In this document: one piece after another, positions 38,052-46,390 of the stretch | How positions within the stretch are numbered: position 1 is the stretch's first letter | Layout of the letters: the number at the start of each line of letters is the position of its first letter | From: Qipengyuania_B thermophila | GTDB taxonomy: Bacteria > Pseudomonadota > Alphaproteobacteria > Sphingomonadales > Sphingomonadaceae | Assembly (NCBI RefSeq): GCF_004153605.1 | Contig: NZ_SDSI01000002.1 | Location: forward strand, 62,001 to 126,000 | Direction of reading: 5' to 3' | Length of the DNA stretch: 64,000 nucleotides | Translations under genes and position numbers: made by a program | Notes under the pieces: generated by a model | What the model was told of the DNA's origin: nothing | Seen by the model: the letters and a program-made list of their open reading frames with translations, nothing else | Database searches by the model: none

Positions 38052-39461
38052 ATGCTGACCCGCCTGCAATCCACCGCCTTGGTGCTGCGCGCCGAGCTGG
38101 ACAGACGATCAGTCCTGATGGCCGCCGGAGGCTGGGTCATCGCCGCCTTCATCGTCGGACAGATCCTGCGGCTCGGCACGAGCATCGGCCTTGCGGCTCT
38201 GCTGGCACCGGAACTGCTCGGCCTGATGGCGTTGATCAACACGGTGCAGACAGGCGGCGAACTGCTCAGCGACATCGGCATCGGGCAAAGCATCGTCCAG
38301 CACAAGGATGGCGATAAGTCCCGCTTCTACCGGACTGCCTGGACCTTGCAGGTCGTCCGCGGGCTGGTGCTGTTCGCGGCGATGGTCGCTGCGAGTGTGC
38401 CGATTGCGCATCTGTATGACGAACCGCTGCTGCTCTCGCTGCTGCCTGTTTCGGCACTGGTCTTTGTCATCAGCGGCTTCATCTCACCGGCGCGCTTTCT
38501 TTTGCAAAGAGACATTCGAACTCGTCGACTTGCCATCTTCGGCATCGTTCAGGGGACCTTTTCCGCCGCGGTCCACCTTTTTCTGGCATGGTACCTGCAG
38601 TCAATCTGGGCACTTGTCTACGCGCTGCTCATCAGTGCCTCTTTCGTCGCCATTTCGTCGTTCTTCATGATGGACTGGCGTATTCATCGCTTCACGTGGG
38701 ATCGGGGAGCGGTGAGAGCGATCTTCGGCTTCGGCAAATGGGTTTTCCTCTCGACGCTGATTTTTTTCCTCGCGGCCAATTTCGATCGTCTTTACGTGGC
38801 GCAGGCGGCCTCGTTTGCCGCGCTCGGCGTGTACGGCATCGCACGCACCTTTGCCGACACCGCCACGGCACTCACGCAGCATCTGGCCTCCCAGGTGCTG
38901 TTCCCCAAGGTGGCGACGAGCCCCTTGCGCGGCGTGGCGTTGCGCGAGGCGGTTCGCCCGGTGCGCCGGGCGATTGTGGTGATCATCGCCGTCGGCATGG
39001 CGTGCGGCCTTGCCGTGGCCGACCGTTTCATCACCCTTGCCTATGATGCGCGGTATGCGGCGGCCGGCTTCTACCTGTCCGTGCTGTTGACCGGAGGCTG
39101 GTTCGCCATGCTGGCAACCTTTGCGGACAATATGCTGATGGGCATTGGCAAACCTGCCAACATGGCCATAGGGAACGGCGCGAAGCTGCTGGCGCTCGTC
39201 ACGCTCGTGCCGCTGGTGCTGCCGCTTTACGGCATGGCGGCGGCGGTGGTCGTCTTCTCGGCGGTGGAGATGCTGCGCTACGCCGTGCTGACCGCCCGGG
39301 CAGGTGCACACGGCCTGTCGTTCTGGCGTCAGGACGCCGAAGCCACTGCGCTGTTCGTGGGGCTGGCCCTTGTTCTAAGGGAACTGACCGGGCTGGCTGG
39401 TCTCACTAGCGGTGTTGCAGGGTGGGTGGACCTGACCCACTCGGCACTGCCTTTCGTGTAG
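38052..39461 (+). CDS. Oligosaccharide flippase (Wzx/PST family)
   Basis: This 469-residue polytopic protein carries GGWVIAAFIVGQILRLGTSIGL and the flippase block ALINTVQTGGELLSDIGIGQSIVQ, which matches the polysaccharide biosynthesis (MOP/PST) superfamily. It would flip lipid-linked repeat units for the Wzy-like polymerase immediately upstream. The start at 38052 has no visible Shine-Dalgarno; M23 of this frame is an alternative. The middle of the gene (38450-38800) is visibly less GC-rich than its neighbours, as is common in polysaccharide clusters. Confidence 0.88.
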   Translation: MLTRLQSTALVLRAELDRRSVLMAAGGWVIAAFIVGQILRLGTSIGLAALLAPELLGLMALINTVQTGGELLSDIGIGQSIVQHKDGDKSRFYRTAWTLQVVRGLVLFAAMVAASVPIAHLYDEPLLLSLLPVSALVFVISGFISPARFLLQRDIRTRRLAIFGIVQGTFSAAVHLFLAWYLQSIWALVYALLISASFVAISSFFMMDWRIHRFTWDRGAVRAIFGFGKWVFLSTLIFFLAANFDRLYVAQAASFAALGVYGIARTFADTATALTQHLASQVLFPKVATSPLRGVALREAVRPVRRAIVVIIAVGMACGLAVADRFITLAYDARYAAAGFYLSVLLTGGWFAMLATFADNMLMGIGKPANMAIGNGAKLLALVTLVPLVLPLYGMAAAVVVFSAVEMLRYAVLTARAGAHGLSFWRQDAEATALFVGLALVLRELTGLAGLTSGVAGWVDLTHSALPFV

Positions 39462-39519
39462 GGATGAGCTTTCGTAGGCGGATGGCAAGAGAAGAAGATC
39501 GCGTCACGGATCCTCTCTT

Positions 39520-39684
39520 GTGGAGGCGAGACATTTCGAATCATCGGAGAACCGCATCGAACTGGTCGCGCGGCCGGAGTTCGCGGCGGAGATGGGGCGC
39601 CGGGGCAGGGAGCGAGTCGGCCGGGAGTTCGTGGTCGATCGGGCGGTGGAGCCGCTGCTCGCCGCCTTCAGGGCCACCTCCTGA
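39520..39684 (+). pseudogene. Remnant of a family-4 glycosyltransferase (C-terminus only)
   Basis: A short open frame downstream of the flippase ends with a sequence typical of the last 40 residues of GT-B glycosyltransferases: IELVARPEFAAEMGRRGRER, then VGREFVVDRAVEPLLAAF, stop at 39682-39684. Upstream in the same frame there is no ATG (only a GTG at 39520) and stop codons at 39433 and 39475. The catalytic part is therefore gone. I read this as the decayed 3' end of a glycosyltransferase gene deleted between the flippase and the kinase operon. It is unlikely to be translated into anything functional. Confidence 0.65.
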
Positions 39685-39726
39685 ACAGCTCAGCTCCTGC
39701 GGGGAGAGCGGACGATCCGCCGACGC

Positions 39727-40617
39727 TCAGCGATCGTAATATTTGCTGTACTGCGCGCCGGAGCCGTAACCGTACGTGTCGAGCACCCCGCCCTTGTACC
39801 GGTTGAGAACGGTGCCCAGCGGAGTGGCGGGCTTGAGCAGGTCCATTGCGTCGCGCACCTGCCGGGCCGTCGTCTTCCCGCTTTCGACCACCAGCATGTA
39901 GCCGTCGAGCGCCTCCACCAGCAGCATCGCATCGTCGTTCGCGAACACGGGCGGGAGGTCGACCAGCACGATCGCCTCGCGCGAGATGGCACGCATCCAG
40001 CGCATGAGATTTTCGAAAGCGCTTCCGGTGAGAAGCTGGGAGGAGTCGCCCTTGGTCACGCGGGTGGGCATCACGACGAGCGGCAAGCCTTCGATCTGGA
40101 CGCACAGCTTGGCCGGGTCACCCCGGCCGCTGGCGAGCAGATCGTCGATCCCGTGCTCCACCGGCAGGCCAAGCGCCTCGGCAACGCTGCCCCGCCTCAG
40201 GTCGAGATCCGCCAGGACGACGGGCACGTCCTTCAGCCGCGCGAGCGCCGCCGCAAGGTTCACCGCCATCATCGACTTGCCCGCCGAGGGCGCGGGAGAG
40301 GTGATGCCGACCATTCGCATCTTTTGCAGGTCAAGCTGCTTGGCGAACCGGGTGCGCATCAGGGTGAAGGGACGCGCGCGCATGTCGCGCCCGTCGAACG
40401 CGACGATGTGGTTGGCCTCGAGCACAGCCGGATCGGGGGTGAAGGAGGGCACGTCGGCAAGATTGAGCAGCCGCTCATCCGCCTCGGCCGGTCGAGGGGT
40501 TGCCGACGCAAGGGCCGCCGGGCGCGTGCCTGCTCCCGGCAGATCGTCCGCAGGCTCGCCGGCCCGCGAGGAATTCTCGCCGCGCATGCCGCCGTTCACC
40601 GTGTCCATCATGTTCAT
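39727..40617 (-). CDS. BY-kinase-like tyrosine autokinase, CpsD/CapB family
   Basis: This 296-residue cytoplasmic protein is the ATPase half of a split Wzc-type kinase that regulates polysaccharide chain export. Walker A is TSPAPSAGKSMMAVN, Walker A' is VVLADLDLRRG and Walker B is AIVLVDLPPV. The C-terminal tyrosine cluster DTYGYGSGAQYSKYYDR is the expected autophosphorylation tail. It overlaps the stop of the Wzz gene as ATGA, and Wzz provides the membrane and activator half. It is the last gene of the minus-strand export operon. Confidence 0.92.
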   Translation of the reverse strand: MNMMDTVNGGMRGENSSRAGEPADDLPGAGTRPAALASATPRPAEADERLLNLADVPSFTPDPAVLEANHIVAFDGRDMRARPFTLMRTRFAKQLDLQKMRMVGITSPAPSAGKSMMAVNLAAALARLKDVPVVLADLDLRRGSVAEALGLPVEHGIDDLLASGRGDPAKLCVQIEGLPLVVMPTRVTKGDSSQLLTGSAFENLMRWMRAISREAIVLVDLPPVFANDDAMLLVEALDGYMLVVESGKTTARQVRDAMDLLKPATPLGTVLNRYKGGVLDTYGYGSGAQYSKYYDR

Positions 40618-42077
40618 GCTTTCGCCGCCGATCGACGCAAGGGGAAGGGGAGGCGCAGACCGCGCCGCCGGCCCGCCGGCCGCGAGAGCGCCGGGATGAC
40701 CGCCAGAGGCCCTTCGCCGGTCACTGCAGCCAGGCTGTCAGGGTCGCGGATAGGGCGGAAGATCATCTCGACCGCCAGGGCAAGAACGATGCCGAGCGCC
40801 AGTCCGCCGCCAAGGCTGAGACCCAGAAGCAGCCAGCGGTTGGGCCAGACCGGCTCGTCCGGCACCACCGGTGGCTCTACGACCGACAGCCGTTCGGCAA
40901 TCTGCTCGTCCTCGGCCTTCACACCGGCGCGGGCGAGCGTCAGGCGTTGCTGAACGTCCTGATACTGTGTGTTCAGGCCGGAAAGCTCCTGCTGGATATT
41001 GGCGAGCTGTTGCTGCACGAGCGGCGCGCGCGACTGCGACGCGATCTGGGAACCGATGGTGTCGCGCTCGCGCGCCTGCGCCGCGCGCAAGGCTGCGATC
41101 TGGGCGTTGTTGAAGGCGATCTGCTGATCGAAGTTCTGCGTCGGCATGGCGCGCTGGTTCTGCGCCGCGAGCTGCCTCGCCTGCGCCAGCTGCTGCTTGG
41201 CAATCGCGACGTCGGGATGGTTCTCGGTGTAGATGGCGCGAAGGCTGGCCAGCCGCGCTTCGGCGGCCACCACGTTGGGGTCGCTGGTGTCGACGTTCTG
41301 CAAGGCCTGACGCTGGCTCGCCAGAGCGACATTCTCGCGCTGCAGCTGTGCGATCTGGAACTCGTAATTGCCTCCGCCGCCGGTCACGATCGGTGACGTT
41401 GCGCCGGCAAGAACGCCGCCATAGCGCGCGGTGATGGCGTTCTGCTCGCCCTGAAGCTGGGCGATGCGGGCCTCGAGGTCGGCGGCCTGATCGGTGAGGA
41501 ACTGCACGGTGTTGGTCGCCTGCTCGACATTGCCGCTGGCGTCGAGCTCGAGGATGCGGTCCATCAGATCCTGCGTGACCGCCTGCGTCGCCCGTGGTTC
41601 GGTGTACTGGTAGGCGAGGCGGAAGGCGATGGTCCGGCTGTCGTTCTGCCGGTCGGCGACCTGCACCTCCGTGGGCTGCAGCGTGATCGCCTCGCGCATC
41701 CGGGTGATGGTGGACGACAGGGGTTCGGACCGGCGTTCGTCGGGGTAGAGGTTGTGCCGTTCAATGAGGCTGATGAGGTTGGGGCGGCTGATCACCTCGG
41801 CCTGAATGCGGGCGATGCGCCGGTCCACCACTTCCCCGCTCATCTGCGAGAGCGCATTGTCCTGGATCTGCGGCGACTGCACCACCATCAGCGCCGAGGA
41901 CTCGTAGAGTGGCCGGATGAAGACGAGCGTGGCGACCGCCGCCACAAGCCCGAGCAGGATGGGGACGATCAGCCACCACTTGCGATCCGCCAGGATCATC
42001 GGCAGCTGCGAGACGAGCGCGCCGATCCCCGGTCCGCGGGGTTCGTCGAAGATGACCTCATCCATTGCCGCTGTCAC
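40614..42077 (-). CDS. Wzz/GNVR-domain polysaccharide co-polymerase
   Basis: This 487-residue inner-membrane protein has an N-terminal transmembrane helix (WWLIVPILLGLVAAVATLVF, about residues 34-53), a long periplasmic coiled-coil region (about 190-400) rich in Gln and Ala, and a second helix near residue 430 after VVPDEPVWPNRW. This is the PCP-2 (Wzc/GumC-like) layout without a kinase domain, which is encoded separately just downstream. The start is GTG at 42077 overlapping the barrel gene stop (GTGA); ATG at 42065 is an alternative. It should control chain length and link the inner-membrane machinery to the export pore. Confidence 0.92.
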   Translation of the reverse strand: MTAAMDEVIFDEPRGPGIGALVSQLPMILADRKWWLIVPILLGLVAAVATLVFIRPLYESSALMVVQSPQIQDNALSQMSGEVVDRRIARIQAEVISRPNLISLIERHNLYPDERRSEPLSSTITRMREAITLQPTEVQVADRQNDSRTIAFRLAYQYTEPRATQAVTQDLMDRILELDASGNVEQATNTVQFLTDQAADLEARIAQLQGEQNAITARYGGVLAGATSPIVTGGGGNYEFQIAQLQRENVALASQRQALQNVDTSDPNVVAAEARLASLRAIYTENHPDVAIAKQQLAQARQLAAQNQRAMPTQNFDQQIAFNNAQIAALRAAQARERDTIGSQIASQSRAPLVQQQLANIQQELSGLNTQYQDVQQRLTLARAGVKAEDEQIAERLSVVEPPVVPDEPVWPNRWLLLGLSLGGGLALGIVLALAVEMIFRPIRDPDSLAAVTGEGPLAVIPALSRPAGRRRGLRLPFPLRRSAAKA

Positions 42078-43321
42078 CGCTGTCTTCCAAAAATGTAGGT
42101 CACGCCGACTAGGGCGCGCACATTCGCATCGCGATCCGGAAACAGTTCGGACCAGATCCGGGTATAGGAGGCATTAGCAAAGCCGACTAAACGATTGGTG
42201 AAGGCCCGCCGGAACTCCGCCCCGAAGCCAAGCAGCTCGTCCTTGGCACTGATCGGAAGCTCGCCGAATGCCATCGGCGCCAGCTGCTCGCTGCGCTGGT
42301 AGGAGCCGGTGAAGCCAAGGGAGTCCCGCCGGTTGAGGGTCACGTCGTAGCCCACGTTGACGCCGGTGGTGTTGGTGAAGCCGCCGAAGGTGGTGGGGCG
42401 CGGCTGCTGCTGCGCCGCGATGCACAGGTTCGCGTTGGCCGAGCGCCGGCAGCCGCTCACCGAGAAGGCGAAGGTGGTGCTGTCGATCGTCAGCCCCGGC
42501 CCGGCGTTCACGCGCGAGTAGGCCAGCCCGGCCTGCGCCGACCAGTTGAGGCGTTCGGAGATCTGCTGCTGGATGCCGATCAGGGGCGTCACGCTGAATG
42601 CGTCGCCCGTGGCGCTGTTCAGCAAATCGGAGCGTGACAGGGCAAGATTGCCCTGGAGCGTCGTGCGCTCGTTCAGGGCGCGCCCGTAGCCCAGCACGAG
42701 ATCGGCCACCCGGTAATCGAACCCGAAGTCCCCGGACGTGCGGCTTTCGTTGAATGCCAGCCCGACGGACGCCACGTCGCGCGGCGTCAGCCGCCGCTGC
42801 ACCCCGGCCTCCGCGCCGTAGCGCGTGAAGCGCTGCCGGCTTCCCGGAACCGTGGGGTCGATGAGATCAAAGGTCGGCACGGTTCCCGGCTCGAGGCCGA
42901 TGAGACCCCCGGTTCCGCCGAGGAGAAAGGCGTCCTGAATCGCCGACCGGCTGCTCTGGAAGGTGGCGCCGCCCGTCAGCGTCGTGCGCTCGTCCACGCG
43001 GGTCGAACCGGATGTGCCCAGCAGCACAGAGGCATCCGTGCCGTAGTTCTGGAAGAACTGGCGCAGCCGCAGATTGCCGTAGAACCGGAGCGTGGTGCGC
43101 TCGTCCTCAAGGTAGAGGCTCGGCTCCACCTGGATCTCTGCCGTGGCCGCAACGCCTTCGCCGCTGTCCTCGACAGTGAGGAACGGGTTGTTCTCCACGC
43201 CCAAGGCCCCCGACACGCGCACTTCGGTGCGGGGGTTGGCCAAGGCAGGGGACGGCACCAGCAGCGCCGCCGCGGTTCCGAGCAGAACCGCTCTGGAAAG
43301 CCGCTCGCGAAGGGCGGTCAT
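42074..43321 (-). CDS. Outer-membrane beta-barrel protein of the polysaccharide export operon
   Basis: This 415-residue protein begins MTALRERLSRAVLLGTAAAL, a signal peptide ending near ALANPRTE, and continues with alternating-strand barrel sequence such as RTTLRFYGNLRLRQFF and DVASVGLAFNESRTSGDFGF. It ends in an aromatic-containing strand (RALVGVTYIFGRQR). It resembles the surface polysaccharide barrel proteins found with Wza/Wzz in exosortase-linked clusters. Its start overlaps the Wza stop (ATGA) and its stop overlaps the Wzz start (GTGA), so it is an integral part of the operon. It probably forms the outer-membrane passage for the polymer; that is inferred from context. Confidence 0.85.
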   Translation of the reverse strand: MTALRERLSRAVLLGTAAALLVPSPALANPRTEVRVSGALGVENNPFLTVEDSGEGVAATAEIQVEPSLYLEDERTTLRFYGNLRLRQFFQNYGTDASVLLGTSGSTRVDERTTLTGGATFQSSRSAIQDAFLLGGTGGLIGLEPGTVPTFDLIDPTVPGSRQRFTRYGAEAGVQRRLTPRDVASVGLAFNESRTSGDFGFDYRVADLVLGYGRALNERTTLQGNLALSRSDLLNSATGDAFSVTPLIGIQQQISERLNWSAQAGLAYSRVNAGPGLTIDSTTFAFSVSGCRRSANANLCIAAQQQPRPTTFGGFTNTTGVNVGYDVTLNRRDSLGFTGSYQRSEQLAPMAFGELPISAKDELLGFGAEFRRAFTNRLVGFANASYTRIWSELFPDRDANVRALVGVTYIFGRQR

Positions 43322-43941
43322 GGGATGATCACCGTGTCGCCGCTCTCGATGCGGACGAGGTTGGCGCGCTGCACGTCGGCGGCGCTGGCGCCGCTGCGGA
43401 AGAGCGGGGCCATCCGCACCCTCAGCGTGCGCACGCCGTCGCCGGCCTTGCGGATCACCACGACGTTGTCGAGGTCGGCGAACTCGTTCGGACCGCCGGC
43501 AAGGCTGAGCGCCTCGAGGACGTTGACATACCGACCCGGCGCGAAGCTTCCCGGTGAACGCACGCGCCCCATCACCGAGAACTGCATTCCGGTGGGGGCG
43601 ACGGACACCGTGACCTGCGGCACTTCGCCCCGGTACTGGCTCTGCAGCCCGCGGCGGATCTGCGCCTCGAGTTCCTGCGGCAGCAGACCCTGCGCCCGCA
43701 GCTGGCCCACCAGCGGGAACGCCACCGTCCCGTCCGGAAGCACGTTCACCGTGCGCTGGAGCCGCTCCTCGCCCCACACATAGATTTCCAGCGTGTCGCC
43801 GGAATTGATGCGGTATGCGGACACCTGCGCCACTTCAGCCGGAGCGGCGGCATCCTGCGCAGCCGCAGCGGCGGCGGGCGCGATCCAAAGGAACGTGCCG
43901 ATTGCGGCCGTGTACAGGATTTGGTCAAGCTTGAGGCGCAT
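43318..43941 (-). CDS. Polysaccharide export protein, short Wza/SLBB type
   Basis: This 207-residue protein has a signal peptide (to about residue 28, AAAAAAQDA), a polysaccharide export domain starting YRINSGDTLEIYVWGEERL and an SLBB domain (GRVRSPGSFAPGRYVNVLEAL). At roughly half the length of E. coli Wza it lacks the C-terminal transmembrane alpha-helical barrel and the acylated Cys. It would therefore form a periplasmic ring only, with a separate outer-membrane channel, probably the barrel encoded next. It is the first gene of the four-gene minus-strand operon and is divergent from the TPR lipoprotein across 62 bases. Confidence 0.93.
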   Translation of the reverse strand: MRLKLDQILYTAAIGTFLWIAPAAAAAAQDAAAPAEVAQVSAYRINSGDTLEIYVWGEERLQRTVNVLPDGTVAFPLVGQLRAQGLLPQELEAQIRRGLQSQYRGEVPQVTVSVAPTGMQFSVMGRVRSPGSFAPGRYVNVLEALSLAGGPNEFADLDNVVVIRKAGDGVRTLRVRMAPLFRSGASAADVQRANLVRIESGDTVIIP

Positions 43942-44003
43942 GGTGAAGCAAGTATCCCTTGAGTGGACTTGTGGTGTGTGCCGACAGGCTAGTAAGGCAA
44001 TTC

Positions 44004-45611
44004 ATGACTTCAATCCAACCGTTTTGCCGTGTTTCAAATCCGGGCACCGGACGCCTGACTGCGCTCGCCGCAGCAGCGCTGCTTCTGCTCGCCTGCTCAA
44101 GCAGCGCGGAAAAGGCATCCGAGGCTGGCGCGGTCGCTGAATACCACCTGCGGAGCGGCAATGTCGAGGAGGCGCGCCGGGCGATTCGCGACGCCATCCG
44201 GCACAAGGATGACATCGCGCAGCTGCATCTGCTGCGCGGCCAGATCGAATTCGCCGCCGGAGACCGCGCCGCGGCGTTCGAGGCCTATTACGATGCGCTT
44301 GCGCTCGATCCGCTCAATCCGGAAGCGCTGCAGGCGGTGGCGCAGCTGGGCGTGACGACGGGCAACATCCGGGAAGCCGAGGCGGCGGCCGACCGGATCC
44401 TCACCCTCGCGCCGGAACAGCCCGACGCACTGCTCGTCAAGGGGCTGGTGGCGCTGGCCCGCCGGCGTCACGACCAGACAATCGCGCTGGCCGAACGCGC
44501 CCTTGCCGCGCGTCCGGGCGACGAGAACGCGCGCATCCTCAAGGCGAGGGCGCTTTACCTCAAGGGCAATCCGGCGGGCGCTCTGGCGGCGCTGGAAGAG
44601 GGGCGGCCGAGCGGTGCACCCATCACCGTGGGCGTCGCGCTGACCCGGCTGGAAATCTTTCGCCAGACAGCGAACACGGCCGGTTTGGACGAGGAATTCA
44701 CGCGCTTGCGCAATCTGCGCCCCAACGATCCGGGTCTGCGGATCGACGAGGCCAATTACCGCTACAAGCGTGGGCAGGCAGCCGAGGCGGTGCGCCTGAT
44801 CGTCGCGCTGCTCACCTCGCCTGAGGAACAGTTCCGCGACGCCGGCGCAACGAGCGCCGAGGCGGCGGCGCGCGTGGTCTCGCTGTGGCAGCAGTATGGC
44901 GACGACGCGGTGACCCCAGCCGACTGGAGCCGGCTCGCCCAGGGCGCGACGCCGGCCGTGCGCGCGATCCTCGCGCGGCACCTCGTCCTGGCAGGCCATG
45001 CCGCGGCGGCGGAGCGGATGAGTGCCGGGCTCGCACGTGACGAGCAGGAGGCGTTTGCCGCCAAGCTGCGGATGCTGAGCGACGATGCGGCCGGTGCCCT
45101 CCGGCTCGCCGGAGGTGTGCTTGCGCGGGACGAGACGCATTGTGACGCGCTCGTCGCTCACAGCCAGGCGTTGCGCGCCCTTGGCCGGGCGGCTGAGGCC
45201 GTTCAGTCCGGCCAGCGCGCGGCGGCCGAATGTCCCGACCGGCCCGACGCCGTGATCGCCGCCGCCGCGGCTTACGATGCGTTCGAGCGCCCGGCGGGTG
45301 CGGAGCGCGTCTTTGCCCAGGGGCTGAGCCGCAATCCGCAGGATCTGCTGCTCGCCCGCAGCTATGCGGAGTGGCTGTTCGCCAACGGGCAGAAGCGGCA
45401 GGCAACGGCAATCCTGCGGCGCTACACCCGGGACACACCGGCCTCGGTGCGCGGATGGCAGCTCTACGCCGACATGTGCCGGCGGACCGGCAGCGGCTGC
45501 GCGGGGGCGGCGGAAGAGGGTGCGGCGCGCGCCCGCCGCATGTACGGCATCGACCTGCCGCCCGGACAGATCCAGCCCAACGGGCTGTTTGGCCGGTTCA
45601 TCGAACGATGA
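44004..45611 (+). CDS. TPR-repeat lipoprotein of the exopolysaccharide locus
   Basis: This 535-residue protein has a signal sequence with lipobox LLLLACSS (about residue 31) and then tandem tetratricopeptide repeats, visible as AEYHLRSGNVEEARRAIRDA, LHLLRGQIEFAAGDRAAAFE and later AFERPAGAERVFAQGLSRNP. It resembles the periplasmic TPR lipoproteins (PrsT-like) of PEP-CTERM exopolysaccharide systems but is shorter. The ATG at 44004 has AAGG six bases upstream; an upstream in-frame ATG at 43959 is less likely. Its stop overlaps the next gene as ATGA. It may scaffold the export assembly. Confidence 0.88.
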   Translation: MTSIQPFCRVSNPGTGRLTALAAAALLLLACSSSAEKASEAGAVAEYHLRSGNVEEARRAIRDAIRHKDDIAQLHLLRGQIEFAAGDRAAAFEAYYDALALDPLNPEALQAVAQLGVTTGNIREAEAAADRILTLAPEQPDALLVKGLVALARRRHDQTIALAERALAARPGDENARILKARALYLKGNPAGALAALEEGRPSGAPITVGVALTRLEIFRQTANTAGLDEEFTRLRNLRPNDPGLRIDEANYRYKRGQAAEAVRLIVALLTSPEEQFRDAGATSAEAAARVVSLWQQYGDDAVTPADWSRLAQGATPAVRAILARHLVLAGHAAAAERMSAGLARDEQEAFAAKLRMLSDDAAGALRLAGGVLARDETHCDALVAHSQALRALGRAAEAVQSGQRAAAECPDRPDAVIAAAAAYDAFERPAGAERVFAQGLSRNPQDLLLARSYAEWLFANGQKRQATAILRRYTRDTPASVRGWQLYADMCRRTGSGCAGAAEEGAARARRMYGIDLPPGQIQPNGLFGRFIER

Positions 45612-46390
45612 CGCCTCCGCCCGCCCGCGCCCGGACCGAGTTCCTCGGACTGGGCTTCGACCGCATGGATCAGGAGGCGACCCTCGAATGGCTGTTCGAC
45701 ACCTCCCGGAGCGCGCGGTTCGCCTATGTCGTGACCCCGAACGTCGATCACATGGTCAGCCTCAACCGCGATGGCGGCGATCCGCAGGTCCGTGCCGCCT
45801 ATGACGGGGCGGACCTCGTCCTGTGCGACAGCCGCATCCTGCAGCTGCTGGCGCGCTGGTCCGGCATTACCCTGCCGCTGGTGACGGGCAGCGACCTGAC
45901 GATCAGGATCCTCGAGCGCGCCCAGGCACGCGGCAGCACCACCATCGCCGTCGTCGGCGGGGACGCGGCCATGATGGAGCGGCTGGCCACGCTCTTCCCC
46001 GGCATCGGCTGGCACCAGCATCTCCCGCCGATGGGGGTCCGCCGGAACGCCGCGGCGCAGGCGGCCATCGCCGGCTTCGTCGAGGAGACGGGGGCGGATG
46101 TCGTCCTTCTGGCCATCGGCGCGCCCCAGAGCGAGCTGGTGTGCGCGAAGATCGCCGCCCGGGGAAGGGCGCGAGGCGTGGCCTTGTGCATCGGGGCGTC
46201 GCTCGAATTCGCCACGGGCGTCAAGCGCCGCGCTCCCGTCATCCTGCAGCGGCTGAAGCTGGAGTGGCTGCACCGGCTTCTGAGCGAGCCGCGGCGGCTG
46301 TGGCGGCGCTATCTGGTCGAGGGACCGAAGATCCTGCCCTTGTGGTTCAGGTGGAAGGCCCGCCGGGCTCCGGCTCGCGCCGCGTCCTGA
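45608..46390 (+). CDS. WecG/TagA/CpsF-family glycosyltransferase (GT26)
   Basis: This 260-residue enzyme belongs to the family that adds N-acetylmannosamine-type or related sugars to lipid-linked acceptors. VVTPNVDHMVSLNRD holds the conserved catalytic Asp, followed by LVLCDSRILQLLARW, AVVGGDAAMMERL and LLAIGAPQSELVCAK, all typical. The C-terminal basic stretch LSEPRRLWRRYLVEGPK is the usual membrane-association tail. It starts on the ATGA shared with the TPR gene. The 3' end overlaps the convergent GT2 gene by 44 bases. Confidence 0.93.
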   Translation: MTPPPARARTEFLGLGFDRMDQEATLEWLFDTSRSARFAYVVTPNVDHMVSLNRDGGDPQVRAAYDGADLVLCDSRILQLLARWSGITLPLVTGSDLTIRILERAQARGSTTIAVVGGDAAMMERLATLFPGIGWHQHLPPMGVRRNAAAQAAIAGFVEETGADVVLLAIGAPQSELVCAKIAARGRARGVALCIGASLEFATGVKRRAPVILQRLKLEWLHRLLSEPRRLWRRYLVEGPKILPLWFRWKARRAPARAAS

